Under the pieces are notes generated by a model. The model saw only the letters and a list, made by a program, of their open reading frames with translations. It did not search any database and was not told where the DNA came from. A stretch of DNA of 64,000 nucleotides from NCBI RefSeq assembly GCF_024519285.1, contig NZ_JAMZCY010000004.1, positions 372,001-436,000 of the forward strand, written 5' to 3'. Made by a program: the position numbers and the translations under genes. This stretch comes from Cohnella sp. WQ 127256 (lineage in GTDB: Bacteria; Bacillota; Bacilli; Paenibacillales; Paenibacillaceae). Every line of letters starts with the position of its first letter. Position 1 is the stretch's first letter. This document shows, in pieces, positions 43,694-52,562 of this stretch.

Positions 43694-44812
43694 TTACAAA
43701 ACCTTGTTTACATAAGGGATTCGCACAATAACTAAGGATATCGCAAAACAGATTACGATCGATAGCGGTCCAACAATGAATAGCTTAATTATTGGTGCAA
43801 GACTGCTCCCCATGAATAAGGCTGTAAAGCTGACTACAATAATCGGATGAATTACATATGCCGTATACGCGGAACGGCCTAAGCCACGGAATAACGAGCT
43901 TGCGGAAGACCAACGAGCTCGAAACCACGCGAGTAACGCAAGGCAAATCCCAAAACATACGAATGGCTCCCACATTGCATACAGGAATGCCTGAATATTG
44001 AAGCCACCCGCGAATTCAATATCGTCTTCTAACGCTCCAGTAAGTATTAATCCGATTGGCAATACCGGAATCGTCCAATAAGCAATTCGTCTCCATCTTC
44101 GGACCAATGTGCTAGGCATCTGCTCTAGCCAACCCTGTCGTTTGGCGGTAGTCCCCATCACGAATAGCAAGATGTACAGCGGGAAATAGCCTAATTGCAG
44201 CTCCCAAGGACCCGTACCCGTCGGGTAAATCAGCCTAACTAAGAAAGCAATCAAGCCACAAATAATAGCTGTAATCCATAATTTGCGATGACTAGGGAAC
44301 GGACGAGGTTGAGCCCCTGCAGCCTTCTTGGAAAGCAACAGCTGATATGCGGCATACAAAACGACGAAATAAAGCAAAGCTTCCGCAAACCAAAGGGGTC
44401 CGAAATTTGGCATCCTTGCTCGAAGAATCGTTGTTGTGAAAAAATGATAATAAGATTCCTCATGACGATAATAGGCTACATACGTCGTTGTCGGACCGAG
44501 AAAGAGTAAATAGAACAGCATCGGCAAGCCAAGTCGAATGAATCGATCTATCAAAAACTTCGCGGTTCCTTTACGAGAAAGGGAGTCCGGTGTAAAAAAT
44601 CCTGAAATAAAAAAGAACAGCCCCATAAAAAATGACTGACATACAGCCGTAAATATCGTTAACAATATCATCGGTACCGTTAATTCGCTTTTATCCACAT
44701 CTTCAAGATACCATGAGCCCGCAGCCCCATAGGCAATCGTAGTGTGAAAAAAGATAACGAGTGCAGTTAAAGCCACCCTCAGATTATCCAAATCGTACAT
44801 TCGACGACTCAT
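43694..44812 (-). CDS. Acyltransferase family 3 membrane protein
   Basis: 372 residues with about ten membrane helices. The N-terminal RMYDLDNLRVALTALVIFFHTTIAY contains the DxLR and catalytic His pattern of acyltransferase-3 (OpgC/OafA-like) proteins. Such enzymes transfer acetyl or succinyl groups to surface polysaccharides or lipids. ATG 44812 follows GAGG by 6 nt; an upstream ATG 44830 has none. No glycan-synthesis genes adjoin it, so the target is unknown. Confidence 0.82.
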   Translation of the reverse strand: MSRRMYDLDNLRVALTALVIFFHTTIAYGAAGSWYLEDVDKSELTVPMILLTIFTAVCQSFFMGLFFFISGFFTPDSLSRKGTAKFLIDRFIRLGLPMLFYLLFLGPTTTYVAYYRHEESYYHFFTTTILRARMPNFGPLWFAEALLYFVVLYAAYQLLLSKKAAGAQPRPFPSHRKLWITAIICGLIAFLVRLIYPTGTGPWELQLGYFPLYILLFVMGTTAKRQGWLEQMPSTLVRRWRRIAYWTIPVLPIGLILTGALEDDIEFAGGFNIQAFLYAMWEPFVCFGICLALLAWFRARWSSASSLFRGLGRSAYTAYVIHPIIVVSFTALFMGSSLAPIIKLFIVGPLSIVICFAISLVIVRIPYVNKVL

Positions 44813-44928
44813 CTCACACCTCGAACCCATTAGTTTGGGAATGGAAAAAGATAACCTCCGATATACTCCCCTTCATTCAATATAAGGGGCATGAGATTTT
44901 TATACAATCTGCAATTTGGGCTTGTTGT

Positions 44929-44957
44929 TTGTGGCAACCCCTCCAATTCCGTATAAT
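44929..44957 (+). promoter_or_regulatory. Sigma-A promoter of the SDR gene
   Basis: TTGTGG (44929-44934) and TATAAT (44952-44957) with a 17-bp spacer, 50 bp before the SDR start. Confidence 0.7.
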
Positions 44958-45007
44958 GGTCTAACGAATACTCGATAATAGAACACATACGGACAAGGAG
45001 TGACAAC

Positions 45008-45727
45008 ATGGATTTTAAGAACAAAACAGCCATTATTACAGGTGCGGGTAAAGGAATTGGCTTAGCAACCGCTCACGCTTTAGCCAAAGAAGGCGTTCGT
45101 CTTGGCCTAGTCGCTAGGAATGCCGCTGATCTCGAAGCTCTACAAGGTGAATTGAAAAATAAATATGGCGTAGATTCTTACTTCGCGACAGCCGATGTAT
45201 CCAAGCAGAACGAAGTCGCAATCGCGATAGACAAGCTGATCACACAGCTGGGATCTACCGATATTCTAATTAACAATGCGGGGACAGCTAGTTTCGGAAC
45301 AGTGCTCGATATGGATCCGACCGAATGGGAACGAATCATTCAAGTGAATCTGATGGGCACCTATTATGTAACACGCGCTGTATTGCCAACGATGCTGAGC
45401 CAAAATGAAGGTAGCATCATTAATGTAGCTTCTACAGCGGGTGAGAGAGGCTTTGCTACGGGCTCTGCCTATTGCGCCTCTAAATTTGCCGTAATGGGAC
45501 TAACCGAAGCGCTGTTCCAAGAAGTTCGCAAATCAAACATCCGTGTAACTGCCTTAACACCTAGTACAGTAAATACGGCTTTAGCCGTAAATGCCGGGTT
45601 GTCGATTGGTAGTGAGGACCACATGATGCAGCCTGAGGATGTTGCTGAGCTCATTATGGCGTCATTACGTCTACCTCAGCGAGTTGTTCTTAAGACTGCT
45701 GGAATATGGACGGCTAATCCACAGTAA
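45008..45727 (+). CDS. SDR-family oxidoreductase (3-ketoacyl-ACP reductase-like)
   Basis: 239 residues, classical SDR: cofactor motif TGAGKGIG, NNAG motif, catalytic Ser in INVASTAG and YxxxK as YCASKFA. Sequences like this are usually annotated 3-ketoacyl-ACP reductase (FabG/YqjQ-type) but the substrate is not resolved. ATG 45008 has AAGGAG with 7-nt spacing. It is monocistronic with its own promoter and a bidirectional terminator. Confidence 0.9.
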   Translation: MDFKNKTAIITGAGKGIGLATAHALAKEGVRLGLVARNAADLEALQGELKNKYGVDSYFATADVSKQNEVAIAIDKLITQLGSTDILINNAGTASFGTVLDMDPTEWERIIQVNLMGTYYVTRAVLPTMLSQNEGSIINVASTAGERGFATGSAYCASKFAVMGLTEALFQEVRKSNIRVTALTPSTVNTALAVNAGLSIGSEDHMMQPEDVAELIMASLRLPQRVVLKTAGIWTANPQ

Positions 45728-45781
45728 GCAGCTCTTTTACTCATCACGACACTCATCACGAACCTAACCTATACAAACACG

Positions 45782-45810
45782 AAAAGGGCACCCCGAGGGA
45801 TGCCCTTTTC
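45782..45810. terminator. Bidirectional terminator
   Basis: AAAAGGGCA/TGCCCTTTT hairpin with T-runs on both sides, between the SDR gene and the convergent racemase-like gene. Confidence 0.85.
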
Positions 45811-45824
45811 GTTTTCGTTTATCC

Positions 45825-46490
45825 TCACTTGAAAAGCTGATCCTCCATATAAGAGACTAAAGCTGCTAATGGATTGCCGATAGCCACACCCGAATGCTGC
45901 TGAACTAACTTCGCTGCTTCTACCATGGATAGCTGAGCTACCGAAATAGGCTTGCCCGTCTCTGCCACACGTAAATTTTGAATGTATTCAGACACTACAC
46001 TTCGGGATTTCTCCTTCTTCCCCAGCATGATTAACTCGAAGGCCTCAGGGATAATCCGAACATCAACTTGCAGCTGTTTCCCCAAAGCTAGCGCATGTTC
46101 ATTCAACCGGTTCATGGTGCCTTCTACTGTAGCGGGATTAGTAAAGAGAAGGATCTGAGGCTGATCGTAACGACAGAGGGAGCTGAACAAGGGTTCGTCG
46201 ATTTTAATAATAGGAACGGTAATAGAAAGCTGCTCCTCATCGAGCATGGCGATATAATTCGTGCATGTTATGAGAATGGCATCTACATGAGCTTGAGCGA
46301 TCCACTCGATCTGCTCCCTGACCTTCCGCTCAGCATCCGCTGGACTAAAGGTCACATCCGAGGACACACGAAATACGAGTGCAGGATCTACAAAATGAAG
46401 AAGCTCAACCTCATAGGCAGATAGCGCCTGTTCAATATAATCAATGTTCGTATAATGCGCGTGAAGACAGCCTATTCTTTTTTTCATCAT
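45825..46490 (-). CDS. Aspartate/glutamate racemase-family-like protein
   Basis: 221 residues. IGCLHAHYTNIDYIEQALSAYEVELLHFVDPAL, AILITCTNYIAML and the C-terminal VAQLSMVEAAKLV resemble the Asp/Glu/hydantoin racemase superfamily. One catalytic-type Cys (ITCTNY) is clear, but the second expected Cys is replaced by Gln-Leu-Ser in VAQLSM, so a two-base racemase mechanism is doubtful. ATG 46490 has an adjacent ATG and the upstream site is weak. No functional partner is nearby. Confidence 0.7.
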   Translation of the reverse strand: MMKKRIGCLHAHYTNIDYIEQALSAYEVELLHFVDPALVFRVSSDVTFSPADAERKVREQIEWIAQAHVDAILITCTNYIAMLDEEQLSITVPIIKIDEPLFSSLCRYDQPQILLFTNPATVEGTMNRLNEHALALGKQLQVDVRIIPEAFELIMLGKKEKSRSVVSEYIQNLRVAETGKPISVAQLSMVEAAKLVQQHSGVAIGNPLAALVSYMEDQLFK

Positions 46491-46571
46491 ATATCCCTAC
46501 CTTCAATCCTCATTTCTAGCTCTATTCTATCACAGTGTTCCATTACCGCCTTATTCGCCATTATACGGAAA

Positions 46572-46595
46572 AAGGCACCCCAAAAGGGTGCCCTT
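46572..46595 (-). terminator. Terminator of the SDR gene
   Basis: AAGGGCACCC-TTTTG-GGGTGCCTT on the minus strand followed by TTTCC, 25 bp after the SDR stop. Confidence 0.8.
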
Positions 46596-46621
46596 CATAT
46601 TCTCGTCGCTTAATTCAACGA

Positions 46622-47374
46622 TTATTTTGCAGTAACTCCGCCATCCACAGGCAATTCTACTCCTGTAATATAAGAAGAAGCATCAGAAGAAAGGAATAGC
46701 ACTGCTTGCGCAACCTCCGAAGCTTGTCCGACTCTTGGCAAAGCTGTCTGGGACAGGAACCATTGTAGCATCTGCTCGTTATTCACAAATTCCGCACTCA
46801 TTGGAGTCTCGATAAAGCCCGGATGAACGGAATTGACGCGAATGTTGTCCTTCCCAAAATCGACTGCTGCAGCTTTAGTTAACATTCGAACTGCACCTTT
46901 GGATGCGGTATAAGGTCCAGAACCACTTCCGCCAGTTAGGCCAGCGATGGATGAAATATTAATGATTGATCCACCTTTGTTATTTTGCATATGCGGAATT
47001 GAATACTTCATACCAAGAAAAACGCTCGTCAAATTAATATTAAGAACTTTATTCCATTGTTCTACTGTCGTATCTAACAAGGCTGTCGGCCAGGAGATTC
47101 CGGCATTGTTAACTAGTACATCTAACTTGCCATATTGTTTAATGGTTTCAGCGACTACCTTGATCCAATCCTCTTCTGAAGCCACGTTGTGAGAATAGGC
47201 AATAGCCGTGCCACCACTTGCTTTAATTTCTTCTACCACTGCTTGCACAGCAGCTTCGTTAATGTCAGTCGCTACGACTTTTGCTCCTTCTTGTGCGAGC
47301 AGCAGCGCTTCTTCGCGTCCCATTCCACTTCCAGCACCCGTAACGATTGCAACTTTGTTGTTCATAATCGACAT
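46622..47374 (-). CDS. SDR-family oxidoreductase (glucose-1-dehydrogenase type)
   Basis: 250 residues, classical SDR: TGAGSGMG, NNAG, IINISSIAGL with catalytic Ser, YTASKGA (YxxxK) and a C-terminal ITGVELPVDGG. The family covers glucose 1-dehydrogenase, cyclopentanol dehydrogenase and 3-oxoacyl reductases; the substrate is not determined. ATG 47374 follows GGAGG. Confidence 0.9.
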   Translation of the reverse strand: MSIMNNKVAIVTGAGSGMGREEALLLAQEGAKVVATDINEAAVQAVVEEIKASGGTAIAYSHNVASEEDWIKVVAETIKQYGKLDVLVNNAGISWPTALLDTTVEQWNKVLNINLTSVFLGMKYSIPHMQNNKGGSIINISSIAGLTGGSGSGPYTASKGAVRMLTKAAAVDFGKDNIRVNSVHPGFIETPMSAEFVNNEQMLQWFLSQTALPRVGQASEVAQAVLFLSSDASSYITGVELPVDGGVTAK

Positions 47375-47490
47375 GTTTGTTCCTCCTTAGTTGAATATCC
47401 TCACATGATGAATGTCTTACTGTTCATCATAAGTTAACCACAAGTTCTATTGGCAATGCTACAATGATATCGAGAATTTGAAAGCCGGTA

Positions 47491-47506
47491 TGTAAATAAA
47501 GTCACA
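47491..47506. promoter_or_regulatory. Candidate Crp/Fnr box near the regulator gene
   Basis: TGTAA-ATAAAG-TCACA differs from TGTGA-N6-TCACA at one position. It lies between the divergent SDR and Crp-type genes and could serve autoregulation or SDR control. Confidence 0.4.
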
Positions 47507-47544
47507 GACAAATCAAGCTAAATAAAGCCCCCAGCCTAAGTAAG

Positions 47545-47572
47545 AAAAAGCCGCCGTCACTAGGACGGCGGC
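47545..47572 (-). terminator. Minus-strand terminator just upstream of the Crp-type gene
   Basis: GCCGCCGTC (47550-47558) and GACGGCGGC (47564-47572) form a 9-bp stem; on the minus strand it is followed by TTTTTC. It faces a region with no minus-strand gene end nearby other than hmp at 48096, so it is the likely 3' end of hmp transcription antisense to the regulator gene. Confidence 0.7.
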
Positions 47573-47607
47573 ACACCTTTATTCAAAGTAGATTGGAGAT
47601 CAGCAGT

Positions 47608-48162
47608 ATGAAACTACATAAAGGACAAGTCTTATTTCATCAAGGAGATACGGGACCGCTATATCATCTGAAGAGTGGACTTCTAAAAATCATCCGTCTA
47701 CACGAAGATGGTACTCCGATATTAGTCAATATCATCGTGCCTGGCGAAATCATCCCACACCATTCCTTAATTAGCCCTAATATCAACTATGGTACAGCCG
47801 TAGCACTTGTCACTTGTGACATTGAAGTGCTGCCCTCAGCGGAGTGGTATCAATCATTGGATAACAATCCTGATAAATGTCGATCAATCGCCCTGCTCCT
47901 TCAAGAGAAGCTACGAATGATGCAAAAACGAATCGACCAATTAACGGAAGTCACACCCGCCGGCAAGCTTCAGAAGCTTCAAGCCTGGTTCAATTCTTAC
48001 ATCACACAGAAAGATATTACGGATGTACTCACCCAAGACGAGATTGCTCAGTTCATCGGTCTTCGCCGTGAGACGGTGAACCGACTCCTTCGATCTCAGA
48101 CTGACTTGAGTGCAGACTCCGTTACAGCTTCCAAGCTACCTGCTGGTCCGAAAAATTCATAG
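47608..48162 (+). CDS. Crp/Fnr-family transcriptional regulator
   Basis: 184 residues. An N-terminal cyclic-nucleotide-binding-like beta-barrel (LHKGQVLFHQGDTGPLYHLKSGLLKIIRLHEDGTPILVNIIVPGEIIPHHSLI), the long helix and a C-terminal winged HTH (LTQDEIAQFIGLRRETVNRLLRSQ). Only two cysteines are present, so it is not the Fe-S type Fnr. ATG 47608 follows GGAG by 9 nt; the TTG at 47593 does not. The last 67 bp overlap the end of hmp on the other strand. It probably binds the TGTGA-N6-TCACA site at 49414-49429 upstream of hmp (inference). Confidence 0.85.
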   Translation: MKLHKGQVLFHQGDTGPLYHLKSGLLKIIRLHEDGTPILVNIIVPGEIIPHHSLISPNINYGTAVALVTCDIEVLPSAEWYQSLDNNPDKCRSIALLLQEKLRMMQKRIDQLTEVTPAGKLQKLQAWFNSYITQKDITDVLTQDEIAQFIGLRRETVNRLLRSQTDLSADSVTASKLPAGPKNS

Positions 48163-49349
48163 TGAATATCTTGCGCTGGGATTCCCCATTCCTTCAATAA
48201 GCCATAGACAGCTTTCATGAATGGCACAGGACCGCAGAAATAGAAACTCGCATTACTCGTGGGAACGACACTTTGCAACCAAGACAAATCAATATAGCCT
48301 TTCTTGTGGTACGCTTGCGTTGATTCATCAGCAGTCGTCGGTCTCTCGTAACACCAATACGCCTGCACCTGTTGTTGATTGCTCGCAAGTTCCTCTACAT
48401 GCTCCTTCATAGCATGGAAGTTCCCGCACTGCGCCGCATGGATAAACGTCACCTGACGACTAGAATTAGGATTAGCCTCAACCAGTGTGTTAAGCATGCT
48501 GATCATAGGTGTCAATCCAACTCCGCCACTGATTAAGACAACGGGGCGATGGTCTTGTTTGTTCAGTACAAAACTTCCAGCAGGTGCAGATATCCACAGC
48601 ACCCCATTTTCGTTCATATGCTCATGTAAATAGACCGATACTTTTCCTGAGGGCTTTTCTGGGCTCGTATCTTCCCGCTTCACAGAAATCCGATAATAGG
48701 ATTTATCAGGAGCATCGGAGAGACTATATTGACGAATGTGGGTATTGCTTTCACCTGGAATATCGACTTTAACACTGATATATTGCCCTGCTTCATAAGT
48801 CGCAATGCCTTTACCATCCTGTGGAACAAGATAGAAGGACGTAATCACGTCACTTTCCTTAACCTTTTTGACCACAGTAAATGCCCTAAAGTCCGCCCAG
48901 CCCCCATCCTGCTGCTCCGTTTGGGCATACATCTCAGCCTCGACGCTAATGAACACATCTGCGATTACACCGTAAGCTTCTGCCCAGGCTTGTATAATCT
49001 CTTCTGTCGCAGCATCGCCAAGCACATCCTTGATCGCAGCTAGGAGATACTGTCCCACTATCGGATAGTGCTCTGGCTTAACACCAAGACTCCGATGCTT
49101 ATGGGCAATCTGCCTCACTACCGGAAGGATCGACTCCAGCTTGTCTATATTTGCAGCAGCCGCATACACCACATTCGCCAAGGCAGTCTGCTGCTTTCCC
49201 TGCTTCTGGTTTGCATGATTAAAAATATTTAACAGCTCAGGATGCTGAGAGAACAACATCTCGTAGAAACGCTTAGTTATTGCCGTTCCATGCACCTCTA
49301 AGACCGGTACTGTAGATTTGATGATTGCAATGCTTTTATGACTTAACAT
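48096..49349 (-). CDS. hmp: Flavohaemoglobin, nitric oxide dioxygenase
   Basis: 417 residues. The N-terminal globin domain (1-138) carries the proximal His85 in IAHKHRSLGV. The FAD-binding domain (ITSFYLVPQDG, RQYSLSDAP) and NAD-binding domain (VVLISGGVGLTPMISML, YFCGPVPFMKAV) follow. It oxidises NO to nitrate with O2 and NADPH. Its C-terminus overlaps that of the convergent Crp-type regulator by 67 bp. The upstream region has a perfect Crp/Fnr box at the class II distance from a TATACT -10. No ribosome-site anomaly was noted; ATG 49349 is preceded by GAGGAG. Confidence 0.96.
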   Translation of the reverse strand: MLSHKSIAIIKSTVPVLEVHGTAITKRFYEMLFSQHPELLNIFNHANQKQGKQQTALANVVYAAAANIDKLESILPVVRQIAHKHRSLGVKPEHYPIVGQYLLAAIKDVLGDAATEEIIQAWAEAYGVIADVFISVEAEMYAQTEQQDGGWADFRAFTVVKKVKESDVITSFYLVPQDGKGIATYEAGQYISVKVDIPGESNTHIRQYSLSDAPDKSYYRISVKREDTSPEKPSGKVSVYLHEHMNENGVLWISAPAGSFVLNKQDHRPVVLISGGVGLTPMISMLNTLVEANPNSSRQVTFIHAAQCGNFHAMKEHVEELASNQQQVQAYWCYERPTTADESTQAYHKKGYIDLSWLQSVVPTSNASFYFCGPVPFMKAVYGLLKEWGIPAQDIHYEFFGPAGSLEAVTESALKSV

Positions 49350-49385
49350 GATGTCTCCTCGCTTTCATAACACTGGAATGACTCC

Positions 49386-49429
49386 AGTATAGGCGAGCTC
49401 AACCCTGCCATCTTGTGACTTCAGTCACA
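49386..49429 (-). promoter_or_regulatory. hmp promoter with class II Crp/Fnr site
   Basis: On the minus strand TATACT (49391-49386) is the -10. The palindrome TGTGACTGAAGTCACA (49429-49414) fits TGTGA-N6-TCACA exactly and is centred about 42 bp before the predicted start, with no good -35 hexamer, the classic class II activator layout. Confidence 0.65.
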
Positions 49430-49473
49430 CTAAAAGTCAACAAACTGTGACTTTTCCCTTGCCCATCTTATAA

Positions 49474-49953
49474 CTAGATCGTCTTAATTTGAAGTAGCTC
49501 ATATTTCACAACGCCCATAGGTGCGACTACATGAATGGTGTCGCCTACTTTTTTACCCACAAGCTCTTTACCTAGCGGGCTTTCGTAGGAGATTTTATTA
49601 TCCAATACATCCGCTTCGGCTGGGCCGACAATTTGAACATCCATTTTCTCAGAAAACTCAATATCATTCAGAACAACGAACGAGCCAATCTGGACCGTTG
49701 AATTGTCTAATTCTTCGGAATCGACGACCCGCGCCTTGTTCAGCATCTTCTCTAATATGATAATTCTAGTTTCCATGAACGATTGGTCATTTTTGGCGGA
49801 ATGATATTCACTGTTTTCCTTAAGATCACCATAACTAATCGCGAGCTTAATACGCGCGGCTAGCTCCTTGCGTTTCACATACTTAAGATCATCAAGCTCG
49901 GCTTGCAATTTAGCTAAACCCTCTTTAGTTAAGACAATTTCTTCTTTAGACAT
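49474..49953 (-). CDS. greA: Transcription elongation factor GreA
   Basis: 159 residues with the normal GreA layout: an N-terminal coiled coil (LTKEGLAKLQAELDDLKYVKRKELAARIKLAISYGDLKENSEYHSAKNDQSF), including the conserved acidic tip DLKENSEY, and a C-terminal FKBP-like globular domain (SYESPLGKELVGKKVGDTIHV). It stimulates cleavage of the backtracked RNA in stalled RNA polymerase. Stand-alone gene; a ribosome site precedes ATG 49953. Confidence 0.96.
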   Translation of the reverse strand: MSKEEIVLTKEGLAKLQAELDDLKYVKRKELAARIKLAISYGDLKENSEYHSAKNDQSFMETRIIILEKMLNKARVVDSEELDNSTVQIGSFVVLNDIEFSEKMDVQIVGPAEADVLDNKISYESPLGKELVGKKVGDTIHVVAPMGVVKYELLQIKTI

Positions 49954-50111
49954 CAGTTACAGCTCCCATTTTGCTTTCGTCTATCCATTGTAACCTATAA
50001 TCAAAGTAAAACTACTTTAATCAGCTAAGAATTATATCCCAAGCATCATTCGCCAATAGGTAAATCGTGGTAAAATATCTTATATAGACCAATTGTGAAG
50101 GAGTGGTGTTC

Positions 50112-51119
50112 TTGGAATACTTATTAGGCAAAGCGTCTAAATATGATATTACCAATCACTATGGTCTCACAATAGTGCCTGCCGATACCCTAATTAATGA
50201 CGATTACCTAGAACTAATGAGAAAACATCGAATCGATCTGGATTCAATTATATTAGATTTAGAAAATTATAACGGGGATATCCATCCCAAAATACTTCAA
50301 CAAACCGTTAATAGATCTAAAGACCTATTCGACACGATTAAAATTTCACGAAAAATCCCTTTAATAGAAATCAGAAAAGAAATTCTCCCTATTGTGCAGC
50401 AAACTTCGGAAAATGCCAACGTATTTAAATTATTCGAGGCAGTTAGAGCCAAAGATGATTATACGTATGAGCATAACATCGGCGTCGGGGTTCTATCTAC
50501 ACTCATAGGAAGATGGATTGATCTCAGCGAGCTTGAGCTTTCGACACTCACTCTTGCAGCAACCCTGCATGATGTAGGGAAAGTAAAGATTCCAATTGAA
50601 GTATTGAATAAACCAGGCAAGTTAACGAAAGAAGAGTATCAGCTAGTTAAGCAGCACACCATATTCGGGTACGAGCTTCTTAAGGAAACAACGGGATTAA
50701 GCTCCCGAGTTGCCCTTGTAGCCTTGCAGCATCATGAACGTGAAGATGGACAGGGCTATCCTTTTGGCCTAAAGAAAGACAAGATCGATTTATTCAGCTC
50801 TATCGTAGCTGTAGCTGACATTTTCCATGCTATGTCTTCCAAACGGCCTTATCACGAGCCTATCCCTTTTTACGAAATCATCAACCAAATGCGCATTGGG
50901 AAATTTGGAGAATTAAATCCCTATATCGTCTCCGTGTTCATAGATAATATCATGAAGCATTTAATCGGAGAGAAAGTTGTACTCACTGATGGCAGCTTTG
51001 GGGAGGTTGTCTATCTAAACCCCCATTGCCTAGAGAAGCCTTTAGTCAAAGTCGATGATCATTTCTGGGATTTAAGCAGAGAGAGAGACATTCAGATCAA
51101 GGAAGTCGTTATTGTGTAG
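50112..51119 (+). CDS. HD-GYP domain protein (probable c-di-GMP phosphodiesterase)
   Basis: 335 residues, similar throughout to the HD-GYP protein at 16112-17128. The HD-GYP domain shows HDVGK, HTIFGYELL and the complete HHEREDGQGYP motif. TTG 50112 is chosen because AAGGAG lies 8 nt before it, while GTG 50103 overlaps the ribosome site. It sits alone on the plus strand, convergent with the LuxR-type gene, and no riboswitch was seen before it, in contrast to its paralogue. Confidence 0.87.
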   Translation: MEYLLGKASKYDITNHYGLTIVPADTLINDDYLELMRKHRIDLDSIILDLENYNGDIHPKILQQTVNRSKDLFDTIKISRKIPLIEIRKEILPIVQQTSENANVFKLFEAVRAKDDYTYEHNIGVGVLSTLIGRWIDLSELELSTLTLAATLHDVGKVKIPIEVLNKPGKLTKEEYQLVKQHTIFGYELLKETTGLSSRVALVALQHHEREDGQGYPFGLKKDKIDLFSSIVAVADIFHAMSSKRPYHEPIPFYEIINQMRIGKFGELNPYIVSVFIDNIMKHLIGEKVVLTDGSFGEVVYLNPHCLEKPLVKVDDHFWDLSRERDIQIKEVVIV

Positions 51120-51145
51120 TGCTTATACAATACAAGAAGCGCAAG

Positions 51146-51173
51146 AGACCAAGCGATTAGTCGCTTGGTCTTC
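51146..51173. terminator. Bidirectional terminator
   Basis: AGACCAAGCGA-TTAG-TCGCTTGGTCT with a T-rich 3' side, between the HD-GYP gene and the convergent LuxR-type gene. Confidence 0.85.
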
Positions 51174-51189
51174 TTTATTTCAGTACATC

Positions 51190-51513
51190 TCATTTACTTG
51201 CGATATCTCTTCTCGGCTTTGACGAGGAATTGGCAATTGTTACTTTCACACGATGCTGCTGATGCATTAAAGATTGAACGACTATTAAGGATAATAACTC
51301 TCTTGTAGAAGAGGTTCTTGTTTTATTCTGGATGTTGGCCATATGGTTTTTTACTGTTTTCTCCGCGATAAACAACTCATTTGCTAAGGTCCTATTATTG
51401 TATCCGTATCGTGACAGATAATAGACGATCTCTGTTTCACGTTCGGTTAAACCATACCCTCGGGCAAAGGAAATAACGATCTCCAATAAGTCAGTGATTG
51501 TACTCGCCCCCAC
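51190..51513 (-). CDS. LuxR-type HTH protein without receiver domain
   Basis: 107 residues. The central part is a GerE/LuxR HTH (YGLTERETEIVYYLSRYGYNNRTLANELFIAEKTVKNHMANIQNKTRTSSTRELLSLIV). No receiver or ligand domain is present, so it is a stand-alone DNA-binding module. It overlaps the preceding hydrolase gene by 23 bp, so it is expected to be co-translated at low level. It is the last gene of an operon with cheX, cheY, mcp and the hydrolase. Its target is unknown. Confidence 0.78.
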   Translation of the reverse strand: MGASTITDLLEIVISFARGYGLTERETEIVYYLSRYGYNNRTLANELFIAEKTVKNHMANIQNKTRTSSTRELLSLIVVQSLMHQQHRVKVTIANSSSKPRRDIASK

Positions 51514-52543
51514 CCTTCAAATACCATTCTGCTGCGACCTTCAATATCTCGCCCATTTTATAGTTGCAGCAGTGGCCTTCATTTTCATATTCAATAAGCC
51601 ATCTCTCGCCGGGCAAGCTGTTGTATAACTCATAAATATCGGCATCCTTCACGATGTAATCTTTGTTACCGTGCACTAACAGAATCGGGCATAGAGGATC
51701 TACTTCGTGGAGCGTCGGCAGAAGAGAGTATTCCTGCTCGTCGAAGAGATAGGATAATCGTTCTTTGAAGTAGTCTGGAATTTTCATTTCTCTTTCCAGC
51801 ATAGGACTTACCGACATCGTCTTGTGCACTCTCCGATGGCTACTCCCGTATATTGCCCACGCAGCACCTGAGCCTGTCCCGAATAAATTCAAGTCGAGCT
51901 CGGGATATTGCGCACTTGCAAAATCGATCACCTGATTCACAAAGAGTGCCCATCTATGACGAGTTGCTCTATGTTTATTAAATACGTAGGTTTCACCCTG
52001 CCCAGGTCCATCGAAGCTCACGGTTACGAAGCCCATACCCGCGAAGTATTTCTCGTATGCGTAAAACTCTTCCTTGGAGGTATCGAGAGGATTCATAATA
52101 ACGACACATGCCTTCGGTTCATCTGGGACGCATATTCTTCCGTAGCAGTCATTGCCATCTATCTGTATCTCAACATAGATCATCACATCTTCCAGAAGCT
52201 TATCCGCTTTGTGATACATCTCCTTGCTGCATTGAAACCACTTCCGTCTCTCTACTCCAGTCTCCGGATAAATCCACTGAATGAGATGAAAGTGCATCCC
52301 CGCTAACCGATATAGATTGTGTGCTTCTCCTACTAAATATTGATTCAAGTAGCAATCTGCCTGTTGCTCGTAGGCGATCGCATGCTTGTGTAGAATCCGA
52401 ATCCAATCCTCTAAGCTGATTAATCGATCACGCAGCTCGGATACGGTTGCTCTAGGAAAACCATTTGCAATCCACATGTCCCAGAACCTTCCGAACACAA
52501 AACCGGTCATAATCGTTTTTTGTATTGTATTTTCCGGAACCAA
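51491..52543 (-). CDS. Alpha/beta hydrolase (FrsA/DUF1100-like)
   Basis: 350 residues. An N-terminal helical cap (about 1-120) precedes an alpha/beta-hydrolase core with the nucleophile in LFGTGSGAAWA (Ser flanked as T-G-S-G-A, not the usual G-x-S-x-G), acid Asp in VHGNKDYIVKD and His in EGHCCNYK. The cap and spacing recall bacterial FrsA and 2,6-dihydropseudooxynicotine hydrolases. TTG 52543 follows GGAGG by 8 nt. The substrate is unknown; its position in a chemotaxis-type operon is unusual. Confidence 0.8.
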   Translation of the reverse strand: MVPENTIQKTIMTGFVFGRFWDMWIANGFPRATVSELRDRLISLEDWIRILHKHAIAYEQQADCYLNQYLVGEAHNLYRLAGMHFHLIQWIYPETGVERRKWFQCSKEMYHKADKLLEDVMIYVEIQIDGNDCYGRICVPDEPKACVVIMNPLDTSKEEFYAYEKYFAGMGFVTVSFDGPGQGETYVFNKHRATRHRWALFVNQVIDFASAQYPELDLNLFGTGSGAAWAIYGSSHRRVHKTMSVSPMLEREMKIPDYFKERLSYLFDEQEYSLLPTLHEVDPLCPILLVHGNKDYIVKDADIYELYNSLPGERWLIEYENEGHCCNYKMGEILKVAAEWYLKGGGEYNH

Positions 52544-52562
52544 GCCGTTCCCCTCCAAACTG

